From Oxalobacter sp. OttesenSCG-928-P03 (lineage in GTDB: Bacteria > Pseudomonadota > Gammaproteobacteria > Burkholderiales > Burkholderiaceae_D): a stretch of DNA of 48,835 nucleotides. The position numbers were made by a program, and so were the translations under genes. The stretch spans positions 1 through 48,835 of the forward strand of contig JAJDFZ010000010.1 in NCBI GenBank assembly GCA_030269625.1, written 5' to 3'. This document shows, in pieces, positions 17,576 to 24,989 of this stretch (positions within the stretch are counted from its first letter, which is position 1; each line of letters starts with the position of its first letter). The notes beneath the pieces were generated by a model. The model saw only the letters and a list, made by a program, of their open reading frames with translations, was not told where the DNA came from and made no database searches.

Positions 17576-18254
17576 ATTTGAACAATTTCATGAATTGATC
17601 GGTATTAAGGCGGTGCCGGGGCGTATCAGGAACAATGTGAACAGACTTCTCTTCCGTGTTCCGTGTAACGACAGCACCAGCGCCGATAAAATTATCATCG
17701 CCAATGACGATGTTATGCCCTATTGTTGCGTTGATTCCTAAAAAACAATTTTTGCCAACAACCGTATTTCCTCCTATTACTGTTCCGGACGTAATCCAGA
17801 CGTTGTCGAGTACTCTTGAATGATGTGCAATTGTTGCGTTGGGATAGACACAGACATTGTTTCCGACTTCAGCAAAAGGCTCAATGGAAACATTGTCCAG
17901 AACAATACAATTTTTACCAAGCTTTGCTGTGGCGCAAACACTGGCTTTTGAATGAACGTAACTGATGAGTTCATACCCCATGGCCTCAGCCTCACGGCAT
18001 TTCTGTGCCCGAAGTGTATTCATACCATGATATCCAACAGCAACAAGCATTTTGTATTGATCAGGCGGAAAATCACGAGCAACCTCATTAAATTTTACGA
18101 CAGGCAATCCAAACAGCTTGTCTTCATTAGAATAAGCTGCATCAACACAAAATCCTGAAATGGTTAAACTTGCGGCCTCATCATTCTGCACATAAGCAAA
18201 AACAAGTTGCGAAACTTTGCTGGTCCCAAAAATAACGATATTGTTTTTTTGCAT
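17568..18254 (-). CDS. NeuD/PglD-type sugar acyltransferase
   Basis: About 228 residues: an N-terminal Rossmann-like sugar-nucleotide domain (NNIVIFGTSKVSQL, later LVAVGYHGMN) and a C-terminal left-handed beta-helix of hexapeptide repeats (IVLDNVSIEPFAEVGNNVCV through NFIGAGAVVTRN). This layout is that of NeuD, PglD and VioB, which acylate sugars; PglD acts on a UDP-4-amino sugar. Here it is the best candidate to acylate the C4 amine made by the VioA-like enzyme. ATG 18254 is preferred over 18263 because AAGGA lies nine bases before it. It leads the minus-strand run. Confidence 0.85.
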   Translation of the reverse strand: MQKNNIVIFGTSKVSQLVFAYVQNDEAASLTISGFCVDAAYSNEDKLFGLPVVKFNEVARDFPPDQYKMLVAVGYHGMNTLRAQKCREAEAMGYELISYVHSKASVCATAKLGKNCIVLDNVSIEPFAEVGNNVCVYPNATIAHHSRVLDNVWITSGTVIGGNTVVGKNCFLGINATIGHNIVIGDDNFIGAGAVVTRNTEEKSVHIVPDTPRHRLNTDQFMKLFKFD

Positions 18255-18746
18255 GCAAGACATTCCTTATGAAAAAATTGTACTGTGGTTTTAGATAAAA
18301 TATTAATCTTTCACTCATTGCCAGACAGTCTCATTATGTTAATTTCAGGGAGCAGGTCAAGATATCTATATTGCTCGAGCCATACCACGAATTTTTCCAT
18401 TGACATTAAGGTAGCCCGGGAACAAATCAAGCGTATTGTTTGTATTCCTGTTTGAAGTTAGCTCTATGGTCAGTACAGATCAAAAATGCCCTCCCAAAAA
18501 AAACATATAAATTCTTTGATGCAGATGGAGAGTATGACATCGGATATTAAATTCCATATGACTAAATAATGGTTTTAAGATCAGAAAATGAAAATATGAG
18601 GGCTTATATTTAACGAGTGATGCAATAACAACTGATTTCGTGTATTTTCTCAATAGTGACTTCAGATCGCACTTAGCAATGCCTGGTGTCCATATCAAAG
18701 AAATAATGTAGTGGTTTGGTTTTTTAACATGTGCAGGGAGAGGGCA
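18255..18746. other. Divergent intergenic region with possible coding debris
   Basis: About 490 bases between the NeuD-like gene and the divergent glycosyltransferase. On the minus strand TACAAT (18282-18277) with TTAATA 18 bases upstream is a possible promoter for the acyl-modification genes. From about 18480 one plus frame reads KTYKFFDADGEYDIGY before several stops, which may be an eroded gene piece, but I could not connect it to a family. Nothing else is seen. Confidence 0.35.
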
Positions 18747-19961
18747 TTGTCCAAAAACATAGTTGCATTTGTCGGTGAAAACGAGAATGAAATATTGAAA
18801 GTCTCGACGCAAATGGTTTTTGATGTATCGCAGCCAAAAGGTTTTCAAGGGCACGTGATTAATCTGCGTGATCCTGCATGGGCGCAAAAATTACAACCTA
18901 TTATTGATGACGGCATCTTTTTCGCGTACGGAGCAGCGGGGATCGGTGCAGGTTTAACCAATACCGAGGGAAAAAATATTTGGGATGCGATTCATGTCCC
19001 CTTTCTTTCAATTTTAGGTGACCACCCTTCCCAAATACCAAGAAACCATCAAGTACATGCCAGACACGTCGTAAATTGCTATGTCTATAGGGAACATTTT
19101 GATGTGCAGCGACAAATCATACGCTCTCCCCAGTTATCGATGCTCTTTCCGCTTGGAGTTGCCCGAAACCCCTGCCGCGATAATGTGCCATGGAAAGATC
19201 GAACACATAAAATCGTATTCCTGAAAAGCGGGGGGAACCCGGAACAAAAGCGCGCAGGCTGGAGTCACTGGCCTGGCAAATTACGTACCGTTTTAGAAGA
19301 AGCTTCGGCGGAGGTATTGCGCCGTTCGACGGGCGATATAGCGCCAGTCATGCAGTCATGCCTTGACACTTATGGTATCAATCTGGATGGTCGACATGAT
19401 GTGCTGTTGGCTATGCTTTCTGAGGTTGACTGGTATACCAGGCTTGCAAGATTGACAAAAATGGCCCGGGCATTGTGCCGTATTGATGCAGAAATTATCG
19501 GGGCGCGATGGGAACATATTGACAAGACAGGGATAAGGGCAAAATTTCGTCCTGGTATCAATGCCAGTAAAATACAGGAGTTGTTTGCCAACTCAAAATT
19601 CGTCGTCAATGTCACCCCGAATTTTGCCTCAGGCATCCATGAACGTGTTCCACATGGGTTTGCAGCCAGGGCCTGTGTTGTTTCAGACGACAATGACTGT
19701 AGTCGAAGCAATCTGTCAGGTCTTCCTACGTATTTTGGTTTTGACTGGGCCGATCCGGACTGGGAGGAAAAGCTCATTTCCCATCTTGAAGATTCCAAGG
19801 TCTATGCCGAGGAAGAATTCCAGCCTGCACTTGATCTGGTTAATCAGGATTTCAGTCTGGATCAGGTATTTCAGGCCATGCTTGAGATTGCGGAGGTGGT
19901 CAGGATGCTGGACGTTAATGATGCGACTTTTCAGGCGTATGGACGCCCCGTGGAGCAATAG
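18711..19961 (+). CDS. CgeB/YkvP-like glycosyltransferase, candidate flagellin glycosyltransferase
   Basis: A protein of up to 416 residues. The C-terminal half shows the 'FVVNVTPNFASGIHERVPHGFAARACVVSD' type of segment (about residues 302-331) seen in glycosyltransferases related to the spore protein CgeB, where it contributes to nucleotide-sugar binding. Three starts are possible: GTG 18711, ATG 18729 and TTG 18747; the TTG, reading MSKNIVAFVGENEN, has GGGAGAGG just before it and fits best. It ends about 500 bp before the flagellin gene on the same strand, the usual place of flagellin glycosyltransferases. The donor is inferred to be the modified dTDP-amino sugar. Confidence 0.7.
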   Translation: MVWFFNMCRERALSKNIVAFVGENENEILKVSTQMVFDVSQPKGFQGHVINLRDPAWAQKLQPIIDDGIFFAYGAAGIGAGLTNTEGKNIWDAIHVPFLSILGDHPSQIPRNHQVHARHVVNCYVYREHFDVQRQIIRSPQLSMLFPLGVARNPCRDNVPWKDRTHKIVFLKSGGNPEQKRAGWSHWPGKLRTVLEEASAEVLRRSTGDIAPVMQSCLDTYGINLDGRHDVLLAMLSEVDWYTRLARLTKMARALCRIDAEIIGARWEHIDKTGIRAKFRPGINASKIQELFANSKFVVNVTPNFASGIHERVPHGFAARACVVSDDNDCSRSNLSGLPTYFGFDWADPDWEEKLISHLEDSKVYAEEEFQPALDLVNQDFSLDQVFQAMLEIAEVVRMLDVNDATFQAYGRPVEQ

Positions 19962-20277
19962 ACTTCCAGGCTATGGTTGGAATGGCTCAGCTACTGTGTG
20001 CACGCTTGAAGATGCAAGCACAAATATGGAAAAGGCACGGAAATCCGGACGCCATCAATCTAAAAAAATACTGCATTTTCCTGGGTGATGGTGCCAGGAT
20101 GGGTTTGTCCGGATTGGCCTGAATATTCTGAAACCGCAATGCGGTATCAGTCCCGGGTTCTATCGGTACGTTTATCCCTGTCAGGCGTTAACCGGCCTGT
20201 AAAACCGGATGAGACGGTTTCTGTAAAAAATTTCTTGTATTGCAACACATTGTTTTTCATGCATTTTTTCTGTTTTT
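19962..20277. other. Intergenic stretch between glycosyltransferase and flagellin
   Basis: No gene is supported. A small hairpin is possible around ACCGGCCTGTAAAACCGG (near 20188-20206). The rest leads to the terminator and flagellin promoter listed separately. Confidence 0.5.
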
Positions 20278-20300
20278 TGCCCCCTTGGGGCATTTTTTTT
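20278..20300 (+). terminator. Rho-independent terminator before fliC
   Basis: Stem TGCCCC (20278-20283) and GGGGCA (20287-20292) with a 3-base loop, followed by eight T. It ends transcription from the glycosyltransferase side and isolates the flagellin promoter just downstream. Confidence 0.75.
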
Positions 20301-20311
20301 GCCCTGAACCC

Positions 20312-20338
20312 TAAAGTTTCTCATCGAAATGACCGTTA
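20312..20338 (+). promoter_or_regulatory. Sigma-28 (FliA) type promoter of fliC
   Basis: TAAAGTTT (20312-20319), an 11-base spacer and GACCGTTA (20331-20338), against the FliA consensus TAAAGTTT-N11-GCCGATAA. The -35 is exact. The same CCCTAAA...CCGTTAA pattern precedes flaG and fliD. Confidence 0.85.
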
Positions 20339-20456
20339 ACAGGGATAAGCAGCGGTGCGCCCGGACTTCCGGGCTGTTTCCAATGCAGGGGTGTGTACGG
20401 AATCAGCGCGCCTCCACTACAGGATCGGACAGGCAGAAAATATTACAGGAGAAGAT

Positions 20457-21890
20457 ATGCCATCCTTTATTAATACCAATATGAGCGCATTGAATACGAT
20501 GCGCCAGCTGAACAAGACGCAGGAGACGCTGTCCACGGCGATGGAGCGCCTGTCTTCCGGCAAGCGGATCAACAGCGCAAAGGATGATGCCGCCGGGCTG
20601 GGCATTGCGGCCAGCATGCTGTCCCAGATCAACGGGATGAACCAGGCGATGCGCAATGCGTATGACGGGGTGTCGATGGCACAGACGGCGGAAGGCGCAT
20701 TGTCGACTTCTGCTGATATGCTGCAGCGGATGCGCACGCTGGCGGTGCAGGCGTCGAATGCGTCAAACTCACCGGCAGACACTCAGGCGCTGCAGGCGGA
20801 GATCAACCAGCTGGCATCGGGCCTGAATGATATTGCCAGTAAATCGTCATTTAACGGGCAGAGGCTTTTAAACGGCACGATGGCGACGCAGCAGTTCCAG
20901 GTGGGGCCGAATGCGGGCGATACGGTATCGGTTGGCGGGACGAATTTCCAGACGAATGCCTATGGCAACAACCGCCTGGAAAGCGAAGCGGTCACGCCGG
21001 GTACGGCGGTTGATGCCGGCCGGTTTACGATTACGGGTTCTGCCGGTTCGGCCACGGTTTCGACGGCTGCCGGGGCGTCTGCGCGGGATGTGGCTGATGC
21101 CATTAATGCCCAGTCGGACAGGACGGGAGTAACAGCAACGGCCAGCACGGATGTCAATCTGGGCAATCTGCAGGCAGGCCAGTCCTATTCGTTTGAGCTG
21201 ACATCGAATAACAGTTCGGCAGTGTCGGTGTCGTTTACGGTGGGCGACGATGGCGATCTTTCTTCTGCGGTGAATGCGTTTAACCAGCAGTCGGCAAAAA
21301 CGGGTGTCACAGCCCAGGCGGATGCGGTGACCGGCGGCCTCAAGCTGACGAATGCATCAGGCGAGGTGATCGGGCTGCAGGCGGCGCCGGGGTCTGCCCT
21401 TGCGGAGATGCGCGCTTATGATGCCAGCGGCAATCTGTCTGCCAATGCAGCACAGATAACGGATGCCGGTGTGACTGAGGCGGCCGGTACGGTGGCACTG
21501 AATTCAGCGAATGCGTTTTCGGTGACGGAATCAACGCCGCTGGGCGGGATTGCTGTAGCGGGCAGTTCGCAGCTCAATACGGTGGCCGATATTGATGTTT
21601 CGAGTTTCGAGAGTGCGCAAAATGCGATTGCGACGATTGATTCGGCGTTGGCGGCCATTTCATCCGAGCAGGCAAAGTATGGCGCTATCCAGAACCGTTT
21701 TACGGCGACGATCGATAATCTGGTGATCGGTGCGGAAAACACGACTGCAGCGAAGAGCCGGATCATGGATGCGGATTATGCGCAGCAGGTTTCGGATATG
21801 TCACGTTCCCTGCTCTTGCAGAAAATGGGCGTGGCCATGCAGGCGCAGGCCAACCAGAGTCCGCAGGCGGTGCTCTCACTTCTGAAGTGA
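20457..21890 (+). CDS. fliC: Flagellin
   Basis: Filament subunit, 477 residues. The conserved N-terminal helices (INTNMSALNTMRQLNKTQ, then LSSGKRINSAKDDAAGLGIA and LQRMRTLAVQASN) and C-terminal helices (AAKSRIMDADYAQQ, then LLLQKMGVAMQAQANQ and VLSLLK) form D0/D1. The middle (about residues 160-380) is rich in Ser, Thr, Ala and Gly, suited to O-glycosylation and surface exposed. ATG 20457 has AGGAG eight bases upstream and gives the family start MPSFINTN. Expression should depend on FliA. Glycosylation by the neighbouring genes is inferred. Confidence 0.96.
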   Translation: MPSFINTNMSALNTMRQLNKTQETLSTAMERLSSGKRINSAKDDAAGLGIAASMLSQINGMNQAMRNAYDGVSMAQTAEGALSTSADMLQRMRTLAVQASNASNSPADTQALQAEINQLASGLNDIASKSSFNGQRLLNGTMATQQFQVGPNAGDTVSVGGTNFQTNAYGNNRLESEAVTPGTAVDAGRFTITGSAGSATVSTAAGASARDVADAINAQSDRTGVTATASTDVNLGNLQAGQSYSFELTSNNSSAVSVSFTVGDDGDLSSAVNAFNQQSAKTGVTAQADAVTGGLKLTNASGEVIGLQAAPGSALAEMRAYDASGNLSANAAQITDAGVTEAAGTVALNSANAFSVTESTPLGGIAVAGSSQLNTVADIDVSSFESAQNAIATIDSALAAISSEQAKYGAIQNRFTATIDNLVIGAENTTAAKSRIMDADYAQQVSDMSRSLLLQKMGVAMQAQANQSPQAVLSLLK

Positions 21891-21916
21891 GGCTTGACGT
21901 TGCGATGAAAGGGCGG

Positions 21917-21945
21917 GTACCCTCGGGGTAACCTGCTCTTTGTTT
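21917..21945 (+). terminator. Possible weak terminator after fliC
   Basis: GGTACCC and GGGTAACC can pair with one bulge around a short loop, followed by TGCTCTTTGTTTTT. The stem is short and interrupted, so the call is tentative. Confidence 0.35.
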
Positions 21946-21959
21946 TTGAGGATACGCCC

Positions 21960-23066
21960 ATGCGAGGATGTGAAAGGAAATACAGGATGGCTGCCGGTGC
22001 GCGCGTGACGCTGCGTCTGCTCGCAGGCCTTTTCTTTTTGTGCCCGTTTTTTTCGCCTTTTGCCTCGGCAGAGGCTGCCCGGGTAGATGTGCCGCCCGGT
22101 GAGCAGGCGTCCGCCGGGGGAGGGGATGTCGCGGCCAGGTATGCGCCGCCTGCCAGCGGTCCGGATGTGGCGCAGTCGGGCAGTGATATTTTTGATACGG
22201 AAAGTTCGCAGCCGCAGGAGTACGAGCGGGCGATCGAATGGTACCTGTCGGCAGCGGAAAAGGGGCATGTCCATGCGCAGGTGACGGTAGGCTATATGTA
22301 CCTGACCGGCAAGGGTGTAAGAAGGGATGACGCCGAAGCGCTAAAGTGGTTTGAGCGCGCGGCTTCCCAAGGGTATGCGTATGCGGAATTCATGCTGGGC
22401 AGGATGTATCTTCAGGGCCGGGGAGTAAGGCAGGATGTTGATGCTGCGGCTTCCTGGATGAGAAAGGCGGCCGAGAAGGGCAATGCGGATGCCCAGTTTG
22501 GCATGGCGCGGTTGTACGAGTGGGGCAAGGGTGTGCCGCATAATGAAGCCCAGGCGGTAAACTGGTACAGGAAGGCTGCCGAGCAGGGCAAGGGGCGCGC
22601 GCAGGTGAGCCTGGCCAGCCGTTACCTGACCGGGCGAGGCGTGGCAAAGGATGAGAAACAGGCGCTGTTCTGGTACAGCCGGGCGGCCGAGCGGGGCATG
22701 GCAGAAGGGCAGTGCGGGTTGGGTACGCTGTACTATAACGGGCAGGGTGTGGAAAAGGATTTTGACCAGGCTGCCGAGTGGCACAGGAAGGCGGCGGCCC
22801 AGGGGTATGCGCCTGCCCAGTTTGGCCTGGCGCGGCAGACTTTGCGCGGGCAGGGCGTGGAAAAGGATGTGGAGCGGGCGTTTGAGCTGGCGCGGATGGC
22901 GGCAGACCAGAATTATGCGCCTGCACAATTTGCACTGGGCCGGGCCTACGAGGAAGGGCGCTTTGTGAAGGCGGACAAAAAAGAGGCGCTGGAGTGGTAC
23001 AGGCGGGCGGCTGAACACGGCAGCGAGGATGCGATCCGGAAGCTGAAGAATTTTTCGGCGGATTAG
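21960..23066 (+). CDS. Exported Sel1-repeat protein
   Basis: Up to 368 residues with a signal peptide (hydrophobic LRLLAGLFFLCPFFSPFASAEA) and then about eight Sel1-like repeats of 36 residues, each with the pattern A..G...AQ..LG..Y..G.GV..D...A..W...AA. Repeats run from about residue 88 to the end. ATG 21987 (MAAGARVTLR), with AAGGAAA upstream, is a good alternative start. Sel1 proteins are helical scaffolds for protein contacts; some act in the periplasm. Its place right after flagellin is unusual, and a link to motility or glycosylation is only positional. Confidence 0.85.
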   Translation: MRGCERKYRMAAGARVTLRLLAGLFFLCPFFSPFASAEAARVDVPPGEQASAGGGDVAARYAPPASGPDVAQSGSDIFDTESSQPQEYERAIEWYLSAAEKGHVHAQVTVGYMYLTGKGVRRDDAEALKWFERAASQGYAYAEFMLGRMYLQGRGVRQDVDAAASWMRKAAEKGNADAQFGMARLYEWGKGVPHNEAQAVNWYRKAAEQGKGRAQVSLASRYLTGRGVAKDEKQALFWYSRAAERGMAEGQCGLGTLYYNGQGVEKDFDQAAEWHRKAAAQGYAPAQFGLARQTLRGQGVEKDVERAFELARMAADQNYAPAQFALGRAYEEGRFVKADKKEALEWYRRAAEHGSEDAIRKLKNFSAD

Positions 23067-23387
23067 GGGGTAGATGCCCGGGCTGATCCAGCGGCATGAT
23101 TGAGGGTCTGCTGGCGTTCGCCACATATACGATGTGGTTTGTGTAGCGTGGTGCAGCTTTGCTGCCCGCGTGGAAGATTGTTATATGGGCCGGCCTGTGC
23201 AGGTGATGGTAGCGTTTTTCGTGGGCAGCAAAGCTGCACCACGCTACAGGATGGGGGCTGTTTGTGCGGGGGGCATCAGGATGTGGTGCGCGGGTTGGCG
23301 CGTGCCCAGGGTAGGGCGGCTTTGCCTGTTTTTTTTGAGCATGTGTTTATGTATATCGTTATATGTAAATAGCGATGCGAAATGTGA
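23067..23387. other. Non-coding stretch with inverted-repeat element
   Basis: No gene is supported here; open frames in this GC-rich stretch lack protein-like composition. It holds the 25-bp inverted repeat pair listed separately, ending at the promoter of the HigA gene. No higB toxin is found where one would be expected. Confidence 0.5.
23143..23247. repeat. 25-bp perfect inverted repeat pair, REP/MITE-like
   Basis: The arm at 23143-23167 (GTAGCGTGGTGCAGCTTTGC plus TGCCC) is matched exactly in reverse complement at 23223-23247, 55 bases apart. Each arm holds a smaller hairpin, GCAGC-TTT-GCTGC. Paired units of this form resemble REP/BIME or MITE-like palindromic elements. No other copy was noticed in the window. 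Confidence 0.8.
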
Positions 23388-23416
23388 TTGACGTTTAACG
23401 GATCGCGTTATACAAT
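23388..23416 (+). promoter_or_regulatory. Sigma-70 promoter of the HigA-like gene
   Basis: TTGACG (23388-23393), a 17-base spacer and TACAAT (23411-23416): five of six matches in both hexamers. It points at the antitoxin gene with no room for an upstream toxin. Confidence 0.65.
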
Positions 23417-23494
23417 TTACCTGTTTTTTTGTTATGGGTACGGCTGTTCCTGCTGCGGGTGTTGGTGGGGTGGCTGCGGAAAGAGGGTGTTGCC

Positions 23495-23824
23495 TTGAGG
23501 GTGCGTGATCAGGATATGGAGGCGGTATTGCCGGTTCATCCCGGGACGGTTTTGCGGGAGCGGTTTTTGCAGCCGGCCGGGCTGACGTCGAGTGCGCTGG
23601 CAATTGCATTGCAGGTGCCGGCGCCGCGCATTAACGAGATTGTGCGGGAAAGGCGCGGGGTCACAGCGGATACGGCTTTGCGGCTGGCGCGGTATTTCGG
23701 TAATGCGCCGGAGTTCTGGATGGGGCTGCAGGATGAGTATGATCTGGCTGTCAGCCGGGCAAGCCTGGGCGATGCGCTGGAGCGGATTATGCCCAGGGCT
23801 GCCATTCGGAGTGATGCCCGGTAG
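23495..23824 (+). CDS. higA: HigA-family antitoxin (XRE/VapI type), without a visible HigB
   Basis: Helix-turn-helix antitoxin of about 109 residues: VHPGTVLRERFLQPAGLTSS, then ALQVPAPRINEIVRERRGVT and ADTALRLARYFGNAPEFWMG, the full HigA signature. TTG 23495 was chosen for the GAGGG seven bases before it; ATG 23516 is also possible. HigA normally binds and represses its own promoter and neutralises the RNase HigB encoded just upstream. No HigB-like frame lies in the 430 bases upstream or downstream. It may be a solitary regulator left after toxin loss. Confidence 0.85.
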   Translation: MRVRDQDMEAVLPVHPGTVLRERFLQPAGLTSSALAIALQVPAPRINEIVRERRGVTADTALRLARYFGNAPEFWMGLQDEYDLAVSRASLGDALERIMPRAAIRSDAR

Positions 23825-23934
23825 CGCCTGTTTTGTTGTTTTGCAGTCTGTTGATTTTTATCATATTTTTTGTTTTTTAGGGCTGTGTTGCGCGAAATCG
23901 GCGCAGAAAAGTTTAAAAAAAACCGTTTTTACCC
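23825..23934. other. Gap before the flaG promoter
   Basis: Part of a 310-base gap between higA and flaG. It has no gene; the only clear signal in the gap is the sigma-28-like promoter that follows. The stretch from that promoter to the flaG ATG is an untranslated leader ending in AGGAGAG. Confidence 0.5.
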
Positions 23935-23960
23935 TAAATGTTTCGGTTTTCTGACCGTTA
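23935..23960 (+). promoter_or_regulatory. Sigma-28-type promoter of flaG
   Basis: TAAATGTT (23935-23942), a 10-base spacer and GACCGTTA (23953-23960). The -10 is identical to that of fliC and the CCCTAAA context is shared; the spacer is one base shorter. Confidence 0.65.
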
Positions 23961-24134
23961 AAACAGTTATCAGTAAGTGCATGCCTTGATCAGGAAGGTG
24001 TGTGCCGGTAACCGGAATGTACAGTTCCTTTTTATAGGATGGGGACTGGAAAAGGGTGGAGACTGTGCAGGCAGGGTTACGGATTTCCCGGTTTTGCCGG
24101 GTTCGGGAACACAATATAAAAACAGGAGAGAGTA

Positions 24135-24764
24135 ATGGAGATCAGGACCATTGGAAGCGCTTCAGTCGGGACAAGGCCGGCTGTGGACAGTGGCGTGGTT
24201 CCGCAGGCGACGCAAAACAAGGCGTCGGAACAGACAGCTGTGCAGACAGTGAAGGCGGTGCCGCAGGTTGCTGAAATGGAGCAGATGGGCGCAATGCGCA
24301 AATCTGCCGGGAAAGCCGATCCGGTTCAGCAGCAGCCAAGGGACAGCGCCCAACTGGCCGGCTCGGATGTGTCCGCACGCCTGATATCCAGCCAGGAAAA
24401 AGCGGATGCGCAAAAAACGCGGCAGGCGGAAAACAGGACGGCTGCGAGACAGGCAGAGGATGCCGGACGTATGGCGCAGGCTGAAAGGGCCCGCCAGGAA
24501 CGCATGACTCCTGTTGAGGAGGCCGCAGAAAAAGAGGCGGAAAAGGAGCGCACGCAGCAGGTGGTCAATGAGCTTTCTGAGTCGCTTGCCTCTATGGCAA
24601 CCAGCCTGGATTTTTCAGTGGATGAGGATCTGGGCAGGGTGGTTGTAAAGATTGTTGATTCCGAAACGCAGGAAGTCATCAAGCAGATTCCTTCTGAAGA
24701 AGCGCTGGCGCTTGCCAAGTCTCTTGGCAAGATGACCGGGATGTTTGTCCAGACCCGTGCATGA
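24135..24764 (+). CDS. flaG: FlaG family flagellar protein
   Basis: The C-terminal domain (SLDFSVDEDLGRVVVKIVDS, then ETQEVIKQIPSEEALALAK) is the FlaG fold, linked to filament length control. The protein has 209 residues, longer than the usual 120-140, because of a Gln/Ala/Glu/Arg-rich middle (about residues 60-140) likely to form a coiled coil or be disordered. AGGAGAGAGT stands just before the ATG. It precedes fliD, as in many Gram-negatives, but has its own promoter. Confidence 0.85.
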   Translation: MEIRTIGSASVGTRPAVDSGVVPQATQNKASEQTAVQTVKAVPQVAEMEQMGAMRKSAGKADPVQQQPRDSAQLAGSDVSARLISSQEKADAQKTRQAENRTAARQAEDAGRMAQAERARQERMTPVEEAAEKEAEKERTQQVVNELSESLASMATSLDFSVDEDLGRVVVKIVDSETQEVIKQIPSEEALALAKSLGKMTGMFVQTRA

Positions 24765-24781
24765 TTAAAATTGCCGTACCC

Positions 24782-24809
24782 TAAAGTATCCGGGTGTTAT
24801 TGCCGTTAA
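24782..24809 (+). promoter_or_regulatory. Sigma-28-type promoter of fliD
   Basis: TAAAGTAT (24782-24789), a 12-base spacer and GCCGTTAA (24802-24809), close to the FliA consensus. It lies 180 bases before fliD and probably serves fliD-fliS-fliT. Confidence 0.65.
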
Positions 24810-24989
24810 GAAATGCATGGGGTGTCTTGAAGGCACGAAAAATAACGGTACGCACGAAGTCCGCATCCGGGGAATCAGGAAAAGTAAGCCATATAATCCC
24901 GCTTATTCTCTGGCTTGCCAACATACCGGATCGGGTAGAGTGCAGATAAGCTGCTGAAGTTGCCGGCAGCATCATTGCAGGAGACTACG

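Noticed and set aside
22087-22284. Arg-rich frame inside the Sel1 gene
   Set aside because: Shadow frame in a GC-rich gene; the Sel1 repeats are unambiguous in the other frame.
23100-23391. Open frames that might be a HigB toxin
   Set aside because: They run through the inverted repeat and are rich in Cys, Arg and Trp. None shows HigB motifs.
24781-24975. 64-codon minus-strand frame before fliD
   Set aside because: It overlaps the sigma-28-type promoter and leader of fliD and does not look like protein.
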